Shown here: piece after piece, positions 6,309 to 9,279 of the stretch
Layout: the number at the start of each line of letters is the position of its first letter
Numbering within the stretch: the stretch's first letter is position 1
Source of the DNA: Acidimicrobiaceae bacterium
GTDB lineage: Bacteria > Actinomycetota > Acidimicrobiia > Acidimicrobiales > Microtrichaceae
NCBI GenBank assembly: GCA_003514205.1
Contig: DORQ01000056.1
Coordinates: 1-9,279, forward strand
Direction: 5' to 3'
Length of the DNA stretch: 9,279 nucleotides
The notes under the pieces: model-generated
The model's input: only the letters and a program-made list of their open reading frames with translations
Told to the model about the DNA's origin: nothing
Database searches by the model: none
Translations under genes and position numbers: made by a program

Positions 6309-7625
6309 TCAGCGCTCAAGTGATCCGGATGTCCGGAGCGCTGCGAGTCGAGTGATCAGGTGAGCTCGTTCGATCTCGTTAGTGCAGAGAGAAATCGCAG
6401 TCCTATAGGAGGCCTGAGCCAGTTCGAGCTTGCCTGCACGACTGGCAAGCTCCGCGCGCACTGCGGCAACACGATGGTTGCCAGGAAGGATTTCCTCCAA
6501 TCCAACGAGTAGCGCGAGACCCGCTGTGGGGCTTTCGGCTTCCGCCACGGCAACCGCTCGGTTGAGTCGAATAATCCCTGATCCCGTCATTGCCTCAAGG
6601 GTCGCGTAGTGACTGGCGATCATGGCCCAGTTCGTTGCTTCGGGTGCGATGGCCCTCGCGTGCTCCGCCGCAATAAGGGCTTGGAGACGGACTTCCTCGG
6701 CGTATCCGACCTCGGTGTGTAGTCCATCCAGAAGCCGGAGGCCGGCACGAATCTCCTCCTGGCGCCACAATGACCGATCCTGGTCGGCGAGGGTTACGAG
6801 CGCTCCATCGCATACACGGGCCGCGCGGCGAGCATGCTGCAACAACAACAGAGCAAGGGTCGCTCGAACCTGTGCCGCCTCAGGTAGCAGCGTGTGCAAC
6901 ACAGTCGCGAGTCGGACTGCATCCCCGGCGAGGTCGGCCCGCAACAGGTCAGGCCCAGTGCCGGGAGCGTACCCGGCGGTGAACGCAAGGTAGACAGTGC
7001 GGCAGACCTCATCGAGTCGCAGCCCAAACTCATCCTCGAATGGACCGCCAAGTGGAATTCCAGCTTGCACGATCTTCTTCTTCGCTCGAGTCAGGCGAGC
7101 GGCCATCGTCGCGGTAGACACGAGAAAGAGCCGGGCGATCTCCTCCGTCGAGGTCCCCATTACGAGGCGTAGCGCGAGGGCCGAGCGCGACTCACTCGGA
7201 AGGGCCGGGTGACAGCACAGCAGGATCAGATGGAGTCGATCATCCTCCAACTCCACCGGCACATCATCAGGTCGCACCCAACTGGGGCTCACCGCAAGCA
7301 GCGGCGCCTTGCGACCCGCTATCGCCTCAGCTCGAATACGTCCGACGACCTGACGATGTGCTGTTGTGTAAAGCCAGCCAGCCGGATTGGCAGGCGTCCC
7401 GTCGATCGGCCAGCGAGCGGCGGCACGAGCAAAGGCCTCAGCTAGTCCATCCTCGGCCAAATCGAGGCGCCGTGTCCGCGATACCAACAAGGCCAAGAGT
7501 CGGCCCCACTCGGCGCGATAGACCTCCTCGATCCTCAATTCGGCTGGCGTTTCAGGCGGGGCAGCCGAACACGACTCATCCAGCGTCTTCGGGCATATCG
7601 AGGACCGGCCGGATTTCCATGTCAT
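6309..7625 (-). CDS. ECF42-type RNA polymerase sigma factor with C-terminal TPR-like extension
   Basis: 438 residues from ATG 7625. Sigma region 2 spans about 30-100 (EEVYRAEWGRLLALL, LDLAEDGLAEAFARAAARWP, NPAGWLYTTAHRQVVGRIR) and region 4 spans about 130-190 (LHLILLCCHPALPSESRSALALR, TSTEEIARLFLVSTATMAARLTRAKKKI). The remaining 240 residues are the helical extension typical of this group: VYLAFTAGYAPGTGPDLLRADLAGDAVRLA, LLLLQHARRAARV, LVTLADQDRSLW, IIRLNRAVAVAEAESPTAGLALL, with a TPR-like end. The family is encoded beside DGPF/YCII proteins and is thought to control them without a classical anti-sigma factor, the extension being needed for activity. The YCII gene is directly upstream and overlaps this frame. 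The start is uncertain: ATG 7625 overlaps YCII by 50 bases, and an in-frame TTG at 7538 would begin just before region 2. Region content and length are complete; no frameshift is seen. Confidence 0.92.
   Translation of the reverse strand: MTWKSGRSSICPKTLDESCSAAPPETPAELRIEEVYRAEWGRLLALLVSRTRRLDLAEDGLAEAFARAAARWPIDGTPANPAGWLYTTAHRQVVGRIRAEAIAGRKAPLLAVSPSWVRPDDVPVELEDDRLHLILLCCHPALPSESRSALALRLVMGTSTEEIARLFLVSTATMAARLTRAKKKIVQAGIPLGGPFEDEFGLRLDEVCRTVYLAFTAGYAPGTGPDLLRADLAGDAVRLATVLHTLLPEAAQVRATLALLLLQHARRAARVCDGALVTLADQDRSLWRQEEIRAGLRLLDGLHTEVGYAEEVRLQALIAAEHARAIAPEATNWAMIASHYATLEAMTGSGIIRLNRAVAVAEAESPTAGLALLVGLEEILPGNHRVAAVRAELASRAGKLELAQASYRTAISLCTNEIERAHLITRLAALRTSGSLER
6310..6343. repeat. Inverted repeat at the sigma factor 3' end
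   Basis: CAGCGCT (6310-6316) and AGCGCTG (6337-6343) are perfect inverted repeats around a 20-base loop covering the last codons and stop of the sigma factor gene. It could form a transcript hairpin, but no T-tract follows on either strand, so a terminator role is uncertain. Confidence 0.3.
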
Positions 7626-7941
7626 ATGCGGGAAGGACCTTGCACAAGTCGATCAACGTATCCAGATCCGGCGCGTCGATGACATAGAAGCCGCCAATGT
7701 GTTCAGCGGCCTCAGCGAACGGGCCATCCGTCACCACAAGCTCGCCATTGCGAGTACGCAAGGTCGTGGCCATCGAGACATCCGCCAAGGCTTCACCACC
7801 AAGCATCTCCACACCATCCCGTGCCGCACAGGCCTCAGCAAACGCATAATGCTGTGCCAATCCCGCTTCCTGCTCCTCAGGGCTCAGGTCCTCCCAGAGC
7901 GGCATCTCACCGTAACCAGCAAGCAATACGAAGTACTTCAT
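7576..7941 (-). CDS. DGPF/YCII-family protein, partner of the ECF42 sigma factor
   Basis: 121 residues with the YCII alpha/beta ferredoxin-like pattern: N-terminal MKYFVLLAGYGE, middle EQEAGLAQHYAFAEAC and GGEALADVSMATTLR, the signature DGPF at residues 72-75 (VVTDGPFAEAAEHIGGFYVID), and C-terminal MEIRPVLDM. Length is normal for the family. An in-frame ATG at 7977 exists, but the conserved sequence begins at ATG 7941, which has a good Shine-Dalgarno AGGAAAGGA (AAGGA at 7952-7948), so 7941 is the start. YCII proteins are small enzymes or binding proteins of poorly known activity; those next to ECF42 factors are presumed members of the sigma factor's regulon. The gene is first in an operon with the sigma factor (overlapping by 50 bases if ATG 7625 is used) and is preceded by an ECF42-like promoter. 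Confidence 0.9.
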   Translation of the reverse strand: MKYFVLLAGYGEMPLWEDLSPEEQEAGLAQHYAFAEACAARDGVEMLGGEALADVSMATTLRTRNGELVVTDGPFAEAAEHIGGFYVIDAPDLDTLIDLCKVLPAYDMEIRPVLDMPEDAG

Positions 7942-7984
7942 GAGAATTCCTTTCCTGCCAGCGACCACCGCCGACATTCATCAT

Positions 7985-8011
7985 GACGCGCGAGACGTCG
8001 CGAAATCGACA
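7985..8011 (-). promoter_or_regulatory. ECF42-type promoter, TGTCGA-N17-CGTC
   Basis: On the - strand TGTCGA (8011-8006) is followed after 17 bases by CGTC (7988-7985), 43 bases before the YCII start at 7941. As I recall, ECF42 of Streptomyces venezuelae recognises TGTCGA at -35 and CG(A/T)C at -10. Position, orientation and both boxes fit autoregulation of the YCII-sigma operon. The motif is seen; its use is inferred. Confidence 0.7.
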
Positions 8012-8022
8012 GCCGCTCGACA
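7997..8022 (-). promoter_or_regulatory. Second, overlapping ECF42-like promoter copy, TGTCGA-N16-CGAC
   Basis: A second TGTCGA (8022-8017) lies 11 bases upstream of the first. CGAC (8000-7997) follows it after 16 bases. Both boxes match the recalled consensus, but the spacer is one base shorter than in the other copy, so this is the less likely of the two, or a tandem alternative site. Confidence 0.4.
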
Positions 8023-8115
8023 GTTTTCTGACCAAGTTTCGATGCACCCAATCTGAACCTCTGTTGACCTTGGACCCTAGACACCAATTGCTGAACCGAA
8101 CTAGCTAGTAGAGCT

Positions 8116-8622
8116 ATGGCACGTCCAACAACGAAACTTGACCTACAAACCGCTGCAGACACCGAATTCGAGAAACTGTGGACGGCAGTTTCTGCTGTTC
8201 CAGTCGAGGAACGCGAGCGGGCCGGGGCATGTGAGGATTGGTCGGTCAAGGATCTCCTCGCCCACCTCCACGCCTGGCACGAGATGACACTGCGGTGGGA
8301 GAAGATCGGATCCGCTGGCGAGAAACCAGTGATTCCAGCGGAGGGCTACAGCTTCGCCGATACGCCCGCGTTGAACGAGGCCATCTACCAGCGAACCAGA
8401 AACGACGCTTGGGAGGACATAGAAGCCCGGCTTCGAGCGACACATGCTGAGCTGCAGTCCGTGATCACCAGATACTCCAATGACGACCTGTTCACCAAGC
8501 AACGTTTCCAGTGGACCCGATCCACCTCTGTGGGTGCCTACCTGGTGTCGGCGACCTCAAGCCACTATGCCTGGGCTTCAAAGCTGATTAGGAAATGGTC
8601 GAAGACCTGCCAAGGGACCTGA
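8116..8622 (+). CDS. ClbS/DfsB-family four-helix-bundle protein
   Basis: 168 residues, the usual length for this family (DinB-like superfamily). It starts with the typical MARPTTK and carries CEDWSVKDLLAHLHAWHEM at about 37-55, then PAEGYSFADTPALNEAIYQ at about 74-92, LFTKQRFQWTRSTSVGAYLVSATSSHYAWA at about 126-155 and a basic C-terminus. ClbS of the colibactin cluster opens the toxin's cyclopropane ring and protects the producer; relatives outside such clusters, including this one, have no proven substrate. No colibactin-like genes are visible nearby, so it should be named only by family. It is cytoplasmic and has no signal peptide. It is divergent from the ECF42 operon across 174 bases. ATG 8116 fits the family N-terminus, although the ribosome site (TAGAG) is weak. 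Confidence 0.92.
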   Translation: MARPTTKLDLQTAADTEFEKLWTAVSAVPVEERERAGACEDWSVKDLLAHLHAWHEMTLRWEKIGSAGEKPVIPAEGYSFADTPALNEAIYQRTRNDAWEDIEARLRATHAELQSVITRYSNDDLFTKQRFQWTRSTSVGAYLVSATSSHYAWASKLIRKWSKTCQGT

Positions 8623-8624
8623 GC

Positions 8625-8653
8625 GGCGGGCTGAAACCCACCTCAAACCCGCC
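8625..8653 (+). terminator. Possible hairpin after the ClbS-family gene
   Basis: GGCGGG (8625-8630) and CCCGCC (8648-8653) are perfect inverted repeats with a 17-base loop, starting three bases after the stop codon of the ClbS-family gene. There is no T-tract, so it is at best a weak or factor-assisted terminator. Confidence 0.3.
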
Positions 8654-8696
8654 TGCCTCCGCCAGAAGTGGTGCAGTACGCTCCGGGGTCGTGAGG

Positions 8697-9131
8697 ATGA
8701 AGACGCTGGGATTCGGTTTTCCTCTAGCTGCCCTCTTGGCGTTGGGCTCCTGCAGCTCACCGCGGGAACCCCCGGGATCAGAGTTCTGCGACGCGCTCGG
8801 CGCTCAAGTCCAAGGGATCGATGTGATCGTCTGGGAGAACGGCTTCACCCGTGGCCAAGCGACCTGGGCCGCGTTGCTACACGACGGGATTCTTCACGGC
8901 AACGAAGCATCACGCACAGCAGCGGCCAAAGCTGTTCGCTCCGATACCCAAGGGTTTGAGCGAGTCATCGATGCAGCGCCTGGTCCGCTACGGCCAGACC
9001 TCCTGCGGCTCAAGGCGGCGCTCCTGAAGCCCGAAGAGTTCGAGACGCATCGCGCTGACCCGCTCGTAGCAGAGTCGATCCAGGCCGTCCTGATTGCCCC
9101 ACCCTCGCCAGGATGCAACTGGGTTCTCTAG
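8697..9131 (+). CDS. Small lipoprotein of unknown function
   Basis: 144 residues from ATG 8697. A hydrophobic signal (MKTLGFGFPLAALLALG) ends in an LGSC lipobox with Cys18 as the lipid site; the Gly at -2 is a less usual residue there. The mature part contains EFCDALGAQVQGIDVIVW, a helical middle rich in Ala/Arg/Leu, and ends in SPGCNWVL; its two Cys near the ends may form a disulfide. I do not recognise the family. The frame could begin at 8595, inside the ClbS-family gene, or at GTG 8691, but the signal peptide begins at 8697. It lies 74 bases after the ClbS-family stop on the same strand and may be co-transcribed. Its stop codon shares the palindrome CTAG with the - strand frame on the right. 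Confidence 0.75.
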   Translation: MKTLGFGFPLAALLALGSCSSPREPPGSEFCDALGAQVQGIDVIVWENGFTRGQATWAALLHDGILHGNEASRTAAAKAVRSDTQGFERVIDAAPGPLRPDLLRLKAALLKPEEFETHRADPLVAESIQAVLIAPPSPGCNWVL

Positions 9132-9279
9132 CGTTTCGGTTGTCCGGCGAGTTCATTCTGGGCTCGAAGTTGCACGATGTCAGGTAGCCGCTCGTGGCTG
9201 CTTTCCTCACCCGGCACTGTTGACATCGCCAATTTGCGCTTTGACGAGCGCCACGGGAATTCTGCTCCTCCAACGAATT
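9128..9279 (-). CDS. C-terminal end of an unidentified protein, cut by the window edge
   Basis: The - strand frame from the right edge is open for 49 codons before TAG at 9130-9128 and reads FVGGAEFPWRSSKRKLAMST, then VPGEESSHERLPDIVQLRAQ and NELAGQPKR. Of the three - strand frames here it looks the most protein-like, with a hydrophilic helical C-terminal tail, and it ends exactly tail-to-tail with the lipoprotein gene. There is no recognisable motif. It could be a chance open frame. Confidence 0.4.
   Translation of the reverse strand, partial: FVGGAEFPWRSSKRKLAMSTVPGEESSHERLPDIVQLRAQNELAGQPKR

Noticed and set aside
6622..7212. Several + strand frames opposite the sigma factor gene.
   Set aside because: They are Arg/Ser/Ala-rich antisense shadows of a clear, complete ECF42 protein.
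8595..8696. N-terminal extension of the small lipoprotein starting at 8595.
   Set aside because: It would overlap the ClbS-family gene and place 34 polar residues before a clear signal peptide beginning at 8697.

Overview
The window looks like a chromosomal stretch from an actinobacterium. It is fairly GC-rich. It has lipoproteins with long Thr/Pro linkers, a SEC-C protein, a 'GWA...RPDV..AYPG' secreted domain and an ECF sigma factor paired with a DGPF/YCII protein. The Thr-rich linkers and the small Cys-pair module after the lipobox remind me of Acidimicrobiia-type genomes, but that placement is inference. I see no rRNA, tRNA, CRISPR array, intact insertion sequence or origin.

Left part (1-2350): one long + strand gene, cut by the window's left edge, encodes a SEC-C zinc-motif protein. 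It converges on a - strand pair (2422-4081) made of a HEAT-like helical-repeat protein followed 43 bases later by a 356-residue lipoprotein. Divergent from that pair, 4233-5813 encodes a second lipoprotein, a seven-repeat RCC1-type beta-propeller on a Thr/Pro stalk. The two lipoproteins share a homologous short N-terminal Cys-pair module, so 2422-5813 is probably one related surface-protein locus.

Middle part (5810-7941): directly after the propeller gene is a broken YCII-domain gene that has lost its N-terminal half and its DGPF signature. An approximately 290-base stretch with no recognisable gene follows. Then comes an intact - strand operon of a DGPF/YCII protein and a long ECF sigma factor of the ECF42 type, with a C-terminal TPR-like extension. 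The region upstream of this operon contains a TGTCGA-N17-CGTC sequence, which agrees with the ECF42 promoter as I recall it from Streptomyces work, so the operon is probably autoregulated.

Right part (8116-9279): divergent from the ECF42 operon is a ClbS/DfsB-family four-helix-bundle protein, followed by a small lipoprotein of unknown function. The lipoprotein ends tail-to-tail with the C-terminal end of a - strand reading frame that runs off the right edge; the two stop codons share the palindrome CTAG.

Nothing here is clearly a new defence or biosynthetic system. The items most worth following up are the ECF42 circuit with its readable promoter and relic paralogue, and the lipoprotein/HEAT/propeller locus with its shared Cys-pair module.
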